Positions 1 to 6,837 of a stretch of 14,216 nt of DNA are shown one piece after another. Position numbers and translations under genes: made by a program. The notes under the pieces are model-generated. The model did no database searches. It saw only the letters and a list, made by a program, of their open reading frames with translations, and was not told where the DNA came from. The stretch's first letter is position 1. Each line of letters opens with the position of its first letter. This stretch comes from Deltaproteobacteria bacterium (GTDB lineage: Bacteria > Desulfobacterota > Binatia > Binatales > Binataceae), in assembly GCA_021780585.1 (NCBI GenBank), contig JAJXYM010000169.1, forward strand, positions 1-14,216, written 5' to 3'.

Positions 1-1
1 C

Positions 2-37
2 GGCGCCTGGTACGTCACCCAGGACTTCATGCGTTAG
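2..37 (+). CDS. C-terminal end of an unidentified upstream gene (partial)
   Basis: The first 36 bases read in one frame as GAWYVTQDFMR followed by TAG at 35-37. This looks like a normal protein C-terminus, while the other two plus frames give less protein-like tails. The fragment is far too short to assign a family. If real, it is the 3' end of a gene transcribed towards the methyltransferase, leaving 147 bp before the methyltransferase ATG. Confidence 0.35.
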   Translation, partial: GAWYVTQDFMR

Positions 38-114
38 TTTAACTTGACCCGGGATCGCGCCGCGTCCCGCGCCCTCGGGTTGAAGTCGGGCCAGAAAGCG
101 CGGATGCTGCGGAA

Positions 115-134
115 ATGGCGTATCCGCACGCCAT
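115..134 (+). other. Inverted repeat in the leader of the methyltransferase gene
   Basis: ATGGCGT (115-121) and ACGCCAT (128-134) are perfect 7-bp complements around the 6-nt loop ATCCGC, 50 bp before the ATG at 185. No T tract follows, so it does not look like a terminator. It could be an RNA hairpin in the leader, an operator, or chance in GC-rich DNA. The rest of 38-184 shows no convincing promoter and no strong Shine-Dalgarno next to the start. Confidence 0.25.
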
Positions 135-184
135 CTGAAGCCGAGCGGAGCGGAAAGGCGGGACGCGGTTCGAACGCGACGGAC

Positions 185-1183
185 ATGGACTTCACGAAAA
201 TCGCGGCAATTGCGGGTGGACATGCCGAGGCCCGCGCGCTCCAGACGGCGACCCGGCTCGGACTGTTCGACGCGCTGGCCGCCGGTCCCCGCGACGGCGA
301 CTCTCTGGCGGACGCGCTCGGATGCGATCGGCGGGCGACCGCGCTGCTGGCCGACGCGCTCGTGGCGCTCGAAGTTCTGCGAAAATCGATTGGCGAATAC
401 GTGCTGGGCGAGGCCGCCGCACGCTATCTCGTCGCCTCGTCGCCCGAATATCTCGGCGGGATGATCCTGTTCGATGGCGCCTTGTGGGACGAATGGGGCC
501 GGCTCGAAAAGGCGCTTCGCACCGGACAGCCGGTCCGCCCGCCCGACATGTTCCAGACCGACCCGGCCGCAACCGAGCGCTTTATTCGCGCGATGGATAG
601 TCTCGTTCGCGCGCGCGGCGACGCGGTCTGGACAGCGGCCCATCTGGATCTGTCGCGGGCGCGCACGATCGTCGATTTGGGCGGCGGACCCGGCACGTAC
701 CTGGTCGAATTTCTCCGCCGCTGGCCGCATCTGCGGGGCGAGATATGGGACCTGCCCGCGACGCTCGAAGTGGCGCGCCGGATTCTCGCCGAGCGCGCGC
801 CCGAACTGCGCGCGCGAATCGAATTGTGCGCGGTCGATTATCGCGCCGGCGACCTGCCGCATCCGGTCGACGCCGTCTTTCTTTCCAACATCATCCATAG
901 CGAAGATGAGCCGACCAACGCGCATCTGATGCGCTCATGCTGGCGGGCGCTGAATCCCGGCGGAATAATCGCGATCAAAGACCATGTGATGGACGACTCG
1001 ATGACGGCGCCGGCGGCGGGCGCGGTCTTTTCGCTTTATCTACTATTGACCACCCGCGGGCGCGACTACAGCTTCGCCGAAATCGCGCGCTGGCTGGCGG
1101 CGGCGGGCTTCGACCCGCCGCGCGTAACCGCTCTGCCCAGCCCGCCCTTCAGTTCGTCGATCGTGACGGCGGTTCGTCGATGA
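185..1183 (+). CDS. AdoMet-dependent O-methyltransferase (Methyltransf_2 / COMT-like)
   Basis: A 332-residue enzyme predicted to transfer a methyl group from S-adenosylmethionine to a hydroxyl of a small molecule in the cytoplasm; the substrate cannot be read from sequence. The N-terminal ~90 residues form the winged-helix dimerisation domain of this family (TATRLGLFDAL near residue 21, then a DNA-binding-like helix pattern). The Rossmann methyltransferase domain follows: AdoMet motif I VDLGGGPGTY at about 163-172, DLPATLEVAR at 189-198, and NIIHSEDEP around H238. H238 aligns with the catalytic histidine of plant and bacterial O-methyltransferases (the HDWxD region). ALNPGG near 255-260 is the usual post-motif III loop. 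The frame is open upstream to 44, but I chose the ATG at 185 because the protein becomes family-like there. The stop overlaps the next gene's ATG (ATGA), so the two are probably co-translated. Neighbours do not reveal a pathway. Confidence 0.88.
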   Translation: MDFTKIAAIAGGHAEARALQTATRLGLFDALAAGPRDGDSLADALGCDRRATALLADALVALEVLRKSIGEYVLGEAAARYLVASSPEYLGGMILFDGALWDEWGRLEKALRTGQPVRPPDMFQTDPAATERFIRAMDSLVRARGDAVWTAAHLDLSRARTIVDLGGGPGTYLVEFLRRWPHLRGEIWDLPATLEVARRILAERAPELRARIELCAVDYRAGDLPHPVDAVFLSNIIHSEDEPTNAHLMRSCWRALNPGGIIAIKDHVMDDSMTAPAAGAVFSLYLLLTTRGRDYSFAEIARWLAAAGFDPPRVTALPSPPFSSSIVTAVRR

Positions 1184-1203
1184 AGCCGTCGATGAAGCCG
1201 TCG
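1180..1203 (+). repeat. 12-bp tandem duplication containing two start codons
   Basis: ATGAAGCCGTCG occurs twice head to tail (1180-1191 and 1192-1203) and is preceded by a further CGTCG at 1175-1179. It encodes MKPSMKPS at the start of the lipoprotein and gives two identical ATG contexts. The first ATG overlaps the methyltransferase stop as ATGA; the second lies 9 nt downstream of that stop. Confidence 0.85.
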
Positions 1204-1905
1204 GCGCGCGACAACCTCAAGCATTGGTTTAGATCTCACCGCGGACGCCTCCGGCGCTGGCTGGCGCTCGCCGGCCTCGCCGGCGCCTTCGCCCCGGGCG
1301 TCTCGGGATGCCTTGCGGCGTCGCTCGCGCCGCTCGCGTTGCAAGGGGTTGAGCTGGTCGGCAGCGCGATCGGCGGCAGCACCAAGGCGGGCGCGATGAT
1401 GGCGCACGACAAAGACTCGAATCCCGACGAACAGGAAGCCACCGCCGACTTCGACGAGGATTTCAACGATCCCGCGCTCAAAACCACCAAAACCGAAAGC
1501 CGCTGCAACGAATTGATCCTGGTGTCGCCGATGATCGCGCAGTTCCGGGCGGCCAGCGGCGGCGCGCTCGAATGGCGCGAGCTGGGCCTCGCCGGCTCAC
1601 CGGACGCGCCGTTGTGGGGCGTCCGCGCCGAAAAGGACGGCCCGGCCGCCGGATGGCGGCCGGCGACGAATCTGTCCCGGATGCACTTTACGCCGCCATT
1701 GCGCCTGTTTCCGTACGGCGGCGACGGCGGCAACGGAACGTTTATCGCCTATGCGCCCGCACAGACCCAAAACGAAGCCGAACGGGACGAACTGGCCGCG
1801 CTAGCGGCGGATTTCGGAGCGCCGGCCGGCACTTTCGATTTCAACGGCCGGACCTACAGTTACGATGAAATGGCCAGCCTGCCCTGCTTTCCCGTACCGC
1901 ATTAG
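1180..1905 (+). CDS. Predicted lipoprotein of unknown function
   Basis: A 241-residue protein I do not recognise. The N-terminus carries basic residues (RSHRGRLRRW, about 18-27), a hydrophobic stretch LALAGLAGAFAPG, and a lipobox-like VSGC with the candidate lipidated cysteine at residue 44. It is therefore probably anchored to the outside of the inner membrane or to the outer membrane. The mature part has a hydrophobic patch (about 45-70), an acidic segment rich in D/E (about 78-96), and a globular C-terminal half containing LWGVRAEKDG and RLFPYGGDGGNGTF, with two further cysteines (109 and 236). The start was placed at the ATG overlapping the methyltransferase stop. No Shine-Dalgarno is visible, consistent with re-initiation after the upstream gene. 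The second ATG at 1192 is equally possible and would shorten the protein by four residues. The frame is also open upstream inside the methyltransferase gene, but that part reads as an out-of-frame shadow. Confidence 0.72.
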   Translation: MKPSMKPSARDNLKHWFRSHRGRLRRWLALAGLAGAFAPGVSGCLAASLAPLALQGVELVGSAIGGSTKAGAMMAHDKDSNPDEQEATADFDEDFNDPALKTTKTESRCNELILVSPMIAQFRAASGGALEWRELGLAGSPDAPLWGVRAEKDGPAAGWRPATNLSRMHFTPPLRLFPYGGDGGNGTFIAYAPAQTQNEAERDELAALAADFGAPAGTFDFNGRTYSYDEMASLPCFPVPH

Positions 1906-1915
1906 CCGCTGGAGC

Positions 1916-1933
1916 CGGCGCGAAACCGCGCCG
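1916..1933 (+). terminator. GC-rich hairpin after the lipoprotein gene (possible weak terminator)
   Basis: CGGCGCG (1916-1922) pairs perfectly with CGCGCCG (1927-1933) around the loop AAAC, starting 11 bp after the lipoprotein stop. No U tract follows, so it is not a classical intrinsic terminator; it may aid Rho-dependent termination or protect the mRNA 3' end. The remainder of 1906-2073 contains a 12-bp palindrome CGCCGGCCGGCG at 1971-1982 and no convincing promoter. Confidence 0.35.
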
Positions 1934-2073
1934 CTCAAGGCGGACGCCGGACGAACGTCGCTCGCGCTGACGCCGGCCGGCGGAAGGCGACGAATGAAAT
2001 CGGCTTGACTCTCGCCGGGCCAAGCGCTGGCGTGGAGGACCGGCACGGGTTGGCGCAAACGATTGCGGCGGCG

Positions 2074-2865
2074 ATGCGACGGACGGTCAAACTTAAAGCG
2101 ATACTTGCGATTGCGCTGGGGTTGGCGGCTACGGCGGGCTGGCGCGCGGTCGCGGCCGGTGACGAATGGGAGCAGGTTCCCGCGGCGGCCGACGCGAGTC
2201 AGGACAGCGGCACGATTCCCGCCCCCGAGCGATCGCGGCGCCCGCCGACCGCGTCGGCGCCGGCGGCGTCAAGCCCCGCGTCGGGCGCCGCGGGAAGTTT
2301 CGTCGCCTGCGGCGAGCGAGCGACGAATCCGGCGCCGGGCGTGGCCGCGATGGTCGCGCGGATCGACGCGCTGTGGAACGCCGACGTAAAGGTTTACGTC
2401 AGCGTCGCGCCGGAACCGCCGCACGCGATGGCCGGGGGATGCATCTTCTATAGTCCGGCGACGCTGGCGGCGCTGATCGGCGAACGGCTGGACCTGCGCG
2501 ACCCGAGCGAGGTCAAGCCAATGCTCTACGCGATCTTCGCGCACGAGGTCGGCCACGAGTACCATCGCGACTTCTCCGCCGCGCGCGCCGCGACGCCAAA
2601 CCGAATCAAGGAATTGGAGGCCGACCGTTTCGCCGGCTATACGCTGGAGAAGCTCGACGTTCCCGCCAGCGGACTGGCGCCGTACTGGAGCCTGGCGGGC
2701 GACGAATTCGGCGCCGGGCCGCGGCATGGCACAAGCACCGAGCGGGTCGATGCCTTCCGCGAAGGCTGGCGTCTCGCGGAATGGGACCGGCCGGAGAATT
2801 CGAAATCGGTGACCGCCGCAAGCGACGAACCGGTCGCGCCGGAGGACGCTTCCGGCGCGCCGTGA
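2074..2865 (+). CDS. Secreted HExxH zinc metallopeptidase, distantly like YpfJ/M48 types
   Basis: A 263-residue predicted extracytoplasmic protease. Residues 1-28 look like a cleavable signal peptide (RR and K residues, then AILAIALGLAATAGW, with cleavage near AVAAG). A low-complexity Pro/Ala/Ser linker (about 48-75) precedes the catalytic domain. HEVGH at 157-161 supplies two zinc histidines and the catalytic glutamate. KELEADRFAGY follows, with E180 and D184 in the ExxxD position of the third ligand. RHGTSTERVDAF near 217-228 resembles the HGSSEQRVRWF-type motif of the YpfJ neutral zinc metallopeptidase family; overall similarity appears low, and M48 remains an alternative. Start: the ATG at 2074 gives the best signal peptide but has no Shine-Dalgarno. 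An in-frame TTG at 2050 has GGAGG 11 nt upstream (2034-2038) and could be the true start, adding eight residues. The gene is convergent with the VWA gene, with 16 bp between their stops. Confidence 0.75.
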   Translation: MRRTVKLKAILAIALGLAATAGWRAVAAGDEWEQVPAAADASQDSGTIPAPERSRRPPTASAPAASSPASGAAGSFVACGERATNPAPGVAAMVARIDALWNADVKVYVSVAPEPPHAMAGGCIFYSPATLAALIGERLDLRDPSEVKPMLYAIFAHEVGHEYHRDFSAARAATPNRIKELEADRFAGYTLEKLDVPASGLAPYWSLAGDEFGAGPRHGTSTERVDAFREGWRLAEWDRPENSKSVTAASDEPVAPEDASGAP

Positions 2866-2876
2866 CCGTTACGGCG
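2858..2876. terminator. Hairpin at the convergent gene junction
   Basis: CGCCGT (2858-2863) and ACGGCG (2871-2876) are perfect complements around the 7-nt loop GACCGTT. The hairpin spans the stop codon of the metallopeptidase and most of the 16-bp spacer to the stop of the opposing VWA gene. It could act in both directions, but there is no U tract on either strand, so I hold the terminator role lightly. Confidence 0.3.
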
Positions 2877-2881
2877 TCCGG

Positions 2882-4474
2882 TCAGGCGTGCTTGCGCTTC
2901 TTCGACAGATAATCGACCAGCATATATTCGCCGAGATGGTCGGGCCGGGTGTAGAGCGCGCGGCCGCGATTGATCTGGGTCATCTTTTCGACGAAGGCGC
3001 GCAGGCTCGGCGAATCGTCGAGCATGAAGGTGTTGATCGTGATGCCCTTGCGGGTGACGCGCTCGACTTCCTTGAGCGTCTCCTGCGCGGCGCGCATGCT
3101 GATGCCGCCGAACGACAGCGGCCACTCGCAATAGAGCCGCTTGTTGAGGAAATAGGCGGTCGGCTGGCCGTCGGTAATCACGATAATATGCTGATTGCGC
3201 GACGGATGGCGGCCGAGCAGATCGGCGGCCAGGCGCAGGCCGTCCTGCAGGTTGGTGAAGGGATCGCCCATGTTCCATGACGCCTCGGGCAGATCCTTGA
3301 GCTTGAGTTCCACCGCGCGCGTGAAGAAGCCGACGATCGAGAAGAAGTCGCGCGGGAACTTCGAGCGAATCAGCGTCTCCAGCGCCATCGCGACCTTTTT
3401 CGCCGCGGCGAAGCGCCCCTCCCAGCTCATCGACCACGACATGTCGAGGCAGAGCACGGTCGAAGACGAACTGCCGTAGTCGTTCTCGTAAATTTCGAAG
3501 TCGTCGGGATTGAGCGCGAGCGGCACGCCCGGACGGCGGGCCAGCGCGTGCTTGAGCGTCGCGACCAGATTGAGATTGAGCGGATCGCCGAAAGCGTAGG
3601 GGCGCGTCTCCTCCGGGCGCATCTCGGTGATCCCGCGATGGTCGGTGACGTGCGAGCCGGATCGATCCTTGAGCAGGCCCTGATAGATATCGCGCAGCGC
3701 GAGCTGGCCGATCCGGCGCACGCCCTTGGGCGAGAGCTGCATATGGTCGCCCTTTTGCGCCATATAGCCGGACTGATTCAGCAGCATCATCACCTGGCGC
3801 AGGTTCTGAAAGTCCTGATGCGCCTGCTGGCCGAGCATCTCCTTCAGGTCCTCCATCGAGATGGTCTCGAAGTTGCCTGACATCAGGTCCTGCTCAAGCT
3901 GGCGCATCCGCTCCATCTCGCGCATCAGGTCGAGCGCCTCGCGATATTCGAGGCTCTTCGGCCCGTGGAACATGTGGTTGTAGCGTTCGCGGAAATTTTC
4001 GAGATCGCGGACGTTTTCGTATTCGTTGAGCAGCTCGTCGAAATCCTGTTTGGCCCCGGCGTTTTCGAATTCGTAGTTTTCGAGCTTGCGCAGGGCCTCG
4101 GAGAGGCGGCGCGGGACGCGCTGAAGCTGGCGCTCCTTTTCCTCGACGCTCTCCTTCCGGCCCCGCATCGCGTCGAGCGTGGCGCGTTCGCGATCGAGGA
4201 TTTCGTCGAGCCGCTGTTCGAGTTCGGAGAGCGCGTTCTTGAGATTGAAGTCGCGATAGCGCTGGCGCATCTCCTGCCGCAGTTGTTCGAGGAACTCCTC
4301 GAGGCCCATCACCTTGACGCCGTCGAAATCCATCCCCTGGCGCATCATCCAGTCCGTCGCCTGGCGGATATCGTCGGTGTAGGAGAGATATTCGGCGAGC
4401 TTCTCGAATACCTTGTCGGCGTCAAGCCGGAGCTTCTGCGAACCGTCCCATTGGGTATAGCGGATGGTTACCAT
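2882..4474 (-). CDS. VWA-domain protein with complete MIDAS, partner of a ChlI/MoxR-type ATPase
   Basis: A 530-residue cytoplasmic protein with no signal peptide or membrane segment. Residues 1-75 form a helical N-terminal region. Residues about 76-240 are highly charged and helical, probably coiled coil (for example ELEQRLDEILDRERATL). A C-terminal von Willebrand A domain begins at about 335. Its metal site is intact: DMSWS at 344-348 (DxSxS), T407 in DPFTNLQDG, and D435 in ITDGQPT. The last residues are basic (SKKRKHA). The N-terminus MVTIRYTQWDG and this domain plan match a widespread protein encoded beside a ChlI/BchI-like AAA+ ATPase; from memory, Mycobacterium tuberculosis Rv0959 beside Rv0958 is of this type. 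The ATPase lies 64 bp upstream on the same strand. GGAG sits 5 nt before the ATG. By analogy with magnesium chelatase I/D and MoxR/VWA pairs, it probably works with the ATPase to remodel or metallate a protein; the target is unknown. Confidence 0.88.
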   Translation of the reverse strand: MVTIRYTQWDGSQKLRLDADKVFEKLAEYLSYTDDIRQATDWMMRQGMDFDGVKVMGLEEFLEQLRQEMRQRYRDFNLKNALSELEQRLDEILDRERATLDAMRGRKESVEEKERQLQRVPRRLSEALRKLENYEFENAGAKQDFDELLNEYENVRDLENFRERYNHMFHGPKSLEYREALDLMREMERMRQLEQDLMSGNFETISMEDLKEMLGQQAHQDFQNLRQVMMLLNQSGYMAQKGDHMQLSPKGVRRIGQLALRDIYQGLLKDRSGSHVTDHRGITEMRPEETRPYAFGDPLNLNLVATLKHALARRPGVPLALNPDDFEIYENDYGSSSSTVLCLDMSWSMSWEGRFAAAKKVAMALETLIRSKFPRDFFSIVGFFTRAVELKLKDLPEASWNMGDPFTNLQDGLRLAADLLGRHPSRNQHIIVITDGQPTAYFLNKRLYCEWPLSFGGISMRAAQETLKEVERVTRKGITINTFMLDDSPSLRAFVEKMTQINRGRALYTRPDHLGEYMLVDYLSKKRKHA

Positions 4475-4538
4475 CGTGACTCCCGCGCCGGTCCGATCGC
4501 CGCGGAGGGCGTGCGGCGGACGCGCGCCGGCGGCGGCC

Positions 4539-5948
4539 TCAGGCGTGATAGGCGAAACGGCCGCCGTGGCGCTCCTTGTTGAGCTTCTGATGCAGATGCA
4601 GACCCTCGAAGATGAATTCGCTCGCGGTCGCCATCAGGCCCGGCGTCTCGAAAGTTCCCAGCCGCGCGATCGCGTCGCGCAGCCCAGGCACCTCGCGCAG
4701 CGCGTCGAGATATTCCGCGGACGGCGCCGCGTCGGAAACCTCGACGCCCCAGCCCTCCTCGAAGTAGGCGCTGACGCGCTTGAGATCGTCGAGCTTGAGG
4801 AAGCGATCGAAGACCTTGAGCACGGCGCGGTTGACGAGCCGCTCGATCAGGTCGTCGTCCTTCTTGTCCTCGCCGACGTATTCGAGCTCGATTTTGCCGG
4901 CGGTCGCCGCGTAGAGCGCGTGCAGGTCCGACAGGCGCGGCACGATTTCGTTCTCGCCGTTGACGATCGCGCGTTTTTCCGCGTTCGAGATGACGGCTTC
5001 GTAATTATTTATCGAGACCCGCACCGAGACGCCCGAGGATTGGTTGATCTCGTTCGAGGCGCGCGCCTCGAAGGTCACCTGCGCAATGATGTCCTTCATG
5101 AACTGAGGCAGCCGCAGCGGCATCTCGGCGCGCAGCGGATAGGCGCATTCCTGCTCCATGATCACGATTTCGTCTTCGAGCGTCTTCGGGTAATGCGTCC
5201 GCACCTGGATATCGAAACGGTCCTTGAGCGGAGTGATAATCCGGCCGCGCGAGGTGTAATCCTCGGGGTTGGCGCTGGCGACGAAGACCACGTCGACCGG
5301 CAGGCGGATCTTGTAGCCCTTGATCTGGACGTCCTTCTCCTCCATCAGGTTGAACAGGCCGACCTGGACCTTTTCGGTCAGATCGGGCAGCTCGTTGATG
5401 GCGAAGATGCCGCGGTTGGTGCGCGGGATCAGGCCGTAATGGATCGTCTCGACGTCGGCCAGATAGCGTCCTTCGGCGACCTTGATCGGGTCGATTTCGC
5501 CGATCAGATCGGCGACCGAAACGTCAGGCGTGGCGAGTTTTTCGGCGTAGCGATGGTCGCGGGAGAGCCAGACGACGGGCGTCGCGTCGCCGCGTTCGGC
5601 GACGATCGCGGCGCAACGCCCGCAGATCGGCGCGAACGGATCGTCGTTAATTTCGCAGCCCTCGACCGCCGCCGTGTATTCGTCGAGCAGCGTGGCGAGC
5701 GCGCGGATAATCCGCGATTTGGCCTGGCCGCGCTCGCCCAGCAGAATCATATGATGGCCGGCGAGGACGCCGTTTTCGATTTCGGGCAGCACGGTCTGGT
5801 CGTAGCCGACGATGCCCGGCAACGCGCGCTCCTTGCGGCGCAGCCGCGCGAGCAGATTGTCGCGCATCTCGAGCCGCACCGGGCGCGGACGATAGCCCGC
5901 GCGCTTCAGTTCACCGAGGGTTCGAAGCTGTAAAAGGCTGTGATCCAT
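4539..5948 (-). CDS. AAA+ ATPase of the magnesium-chelatase (ChlI/BchI) / MoxR clade
   Basis: A 469-residue cytoplasmic ATPase. The N-terminal ~45 residues (LGELKRAGYRP, RDNLLARLRRKE) are typical of this subfamily. Walker A is GERGQAKS at 71-78. The Walker B region reads GIFAINELPDL at 180-190, with N185 where most AAA+ proteins have Asp and with the catalytic Glu E186 kept. Sensor 1 is in VASANPEDY (about N227), and PLKDRF near 240-245 holds the likely arginine finger. A three-cysteine group (C98, C109, C112; CxxC plus one) lies between Walker A and Walker B and could bind metal. The C-terminal half (VSVRVSINNYEAVISNAEK onward) is the lid plus a family-specific region. The protein resembles ATPases often annotated as magnesium chelatase or sigma-54 interacting regulators, but no chlorophyll or cobalamin genes are nearby. 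It is followed by the VWA gene, so the two are probably an ATPase/VWA chaperone pair. The start ATG has no clear Shine-Dalgarno. Confidence 0.9.
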   Translation of the reverse strand: MDHSLLQLRTLGELKRAGYRPRPVRLEMRDNLLARLRRKERALPGIVGYDQTVLPEIENGVLAGHHMILLGERGQAKSRIIRALATLLDEYTAAVEGCEINDDPFAPICGRCAAIVAERGDATPVVWLSRDHRYAEKLATPDVSVADLIGEIDPIKVAEGRYLADVETIHYGLIPRTNRGIFAINELPDLTEKVQVGLFNLMEEKDVQIKGYKIRLPVDVVFVASANPEDYTSRGRIITPLKDRFDIQVRTHYPKTLEDEIVIMEQECAYPLRAEMPLRLPQFMKDIIAQVTFEARASNEINQSSGVSVRVSINNYEAVISNAEKRAIVNGENEIVPRLSDLHALYAATAGKIELEYVGEDKKDDDLIERLVNRAVLKVFDRFLKLDDLKRVSAYFEEGWGVEVSDAAPSAEYLDALREVPGLRDAIARLGTFETPGLMATASEFIFEGLHLHQKLNKERHGGRFAYHA

Positions 5949-5977
5949 GAGTGGCGCCGCGGCGAGAAATTCGCGTT

Positions 5978-6538
5978 TCAGAGCGTTTTCGTATCCAGTT
6001 CCCGGAACATCGGCTCAAGCAGCGCGAAGGTATCCTCAAGCCGCTGCGAGAGCACGCGGGTCAAGCCTAACACGGGCATGAAGTTCGTGTCGCCCTCCCA
6101 TCGGGGCACCAGATGCCAGTGCATATGGTCGGCGAAACCGGCTCCGGCGGCGCGGCCGAGATTCGCGCCGACATTGAGGCCGTTGGGCCGGTAGGCCGCG
6201 CGTAAACGCGCGACGCCGAAGGCGACCAGTTGCGAGGTCGCGGCCAACTCCTCCGGAGTCAGCAATTCGGGCGAGGCGACATGGCGGCGCGGCGCGACCA
6301 TCAGATGGCCGCTGTTGTAGGGATAGCGGTTGAGCATCACCAGCGCGTGCGCTCCGGCGTGCAGCACGAGCCGTTTGCGCCGGCCGGCGGCGCCGGTCCG
6401 TCCGAAGCAGAAGATGCATTTGTTCAAGCGACCCGATCCGGCCCGCTGGAGATAATCCGAGCGCCACGGCGCCCAGAGCAGATCGTAGCGGGCGGCGCCT
6501 TCAGGACGGATGCGTTTCGGCGGCTTGCCGGGCGCCAT
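5978..6538 (-). CDS. HIT-family nucleotide hydrolase/phosphorylase
   Basis: A 186-residue histidine-triad protein. The signature HMHWHLVPRW is at 138-147, with H140 as the expected nucleophile. The upstream NRYPYNSGHLMVAPRRHV (about 70-87) is the usual HIT strand-loop-strand. The N-terminal LWAPWRSDYL and CIFC (C41, C44) are typical of the bacterial Ap4A hydrolase/phosphorylase-like branch, in which the CxxC pair may bind zinc. It probably cleaves dinucleoside polyphosphates or nucleotide conjugates in the cytoplasm. The exact substrate is not readable, because phosphorylases and hydrolases of this fold share the motif. Its ATG lies inside the 3' end of ihfB (38-bp overlap). An AAGGAG sequence is present but 16 nt upstream, further than ideal. 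The ATPase gene starts 29 bp after its stop on the same strand, so it is probably part of the same transcript. Confidence 0.92.
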   Translation of the reverse strand: MAPGKPPKRIRPEGAARYDLLWAPWRSDYLQRAGSGRLNKCIFCFGRTGAAGRRKRLVLHAGAHALVMLNRYPYNSGHLMVAPRRHVASPELLTPEELAATSQLVAFGVARLRAAYRPNGLNVGANLGRAAGAGFADHMHWHLVPRWEGDTNFMPVLGLTRVLSQRLEDTFALLEPMFRELDTKTL

Positions 6539-6809
6539 TTATCTCGGCCCTGAGCTCCTTGCCAGCGCGGAAGAACGGGACCCGCTTGGCCTCCACGGCG
6601 ACGGTCGCGCCCGTCTTCGGATTACGGCCCTGGCGGGCGCGGCGGGATTTGACCGCGAAGCTGCCGAAACCGCGGATCTCGATCCGCTGGCCGCGCGCGA
6701 GCACGGCCCCCATCGCGTCGAAGATCGTGTTCACGATCGTCTCGGCGTCGCGATACGAGGCGCCTTCGCTGCGCGCCAGCAACTCCTCGATTATGCCCCG
6801 CCTGGTCAT
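6501..6809 (-). CDS. ihfB: Integration host factor subunit beta (HU/IHF family)
   Basis: A 102-residue DNA-bending protein of the nucleoid, the usual length for the family. IEIRGFGSFAV at about 43-53 is the HU/IHF signature region. GRNPKTG follows, with P64 as the proline that intercalates into DNA at the tip of the beta arm, and RVPFFRAGKELR closes the arm. The position directly after rpsA (28 bp) is where ihfB lies in many Proteobacteria, which favours IHF-beta over HU. The alpha subunit is not in this window. The start at 6809 (MTRRGIIEEL) matches the family N-terminus; the open frame extends further upstream but only as a shadow of rpsA. No strong Shine-Dalgarno is visible, so translation may be coupled to rpsA. 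The C-terminal tail NGARQAAETHPS overlaps the HIT gene by 38 bp. Confidence 0.93.
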   Translation of the reverse strand: MTRRGIIEELLARSEGASYRDAETIVNTIFDAMGAVLARGQRIEIRGFGSFAVKSRRARQGRNPKTGATVAVEAKRVPFFRAGKELRAEINGARQAAETHPS

Positions 6810-6837
6810 CGCCGCGTCGCGCCCGGGCCCCGTCCCG

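Noticed and set aside
44..72. TTGACC as a possible -35 box before the methyltransferase
   Set aside because: The region 17 bp downstream is entirely G/C and has no -10 element.
165..182. GGTTCGAACGC resembling a tRNA T-loop upstream of the methyltransferase
   Set aside because: The arm lacks the conserved closing C after the loop, and no acceptor, D or anticodon arm can be folded around it.
937..1179. Upstream extension of the lipoprotein frame inside the methyltransferase gene
   Set aside because: The extension is an out-of-frame shadow of conserved methyltransferase sequence; the ATGA start at 1180 gives a proper signal peptide and lipobox.
2005..2033. TTGACT as a possible -35 box before the metallopeptidase
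   Set aside because: No -10-like sequence occurs at 16-18 bp; the position holds TGGCGT.
4464..5933. Long open plus-strand frame of 489 codons opposite the AAA+ ATPase
   Set aside because: The minus strand carries a full ATPase with Walker motifs; the antisense product has no recognisable motif and reflects codon bias.
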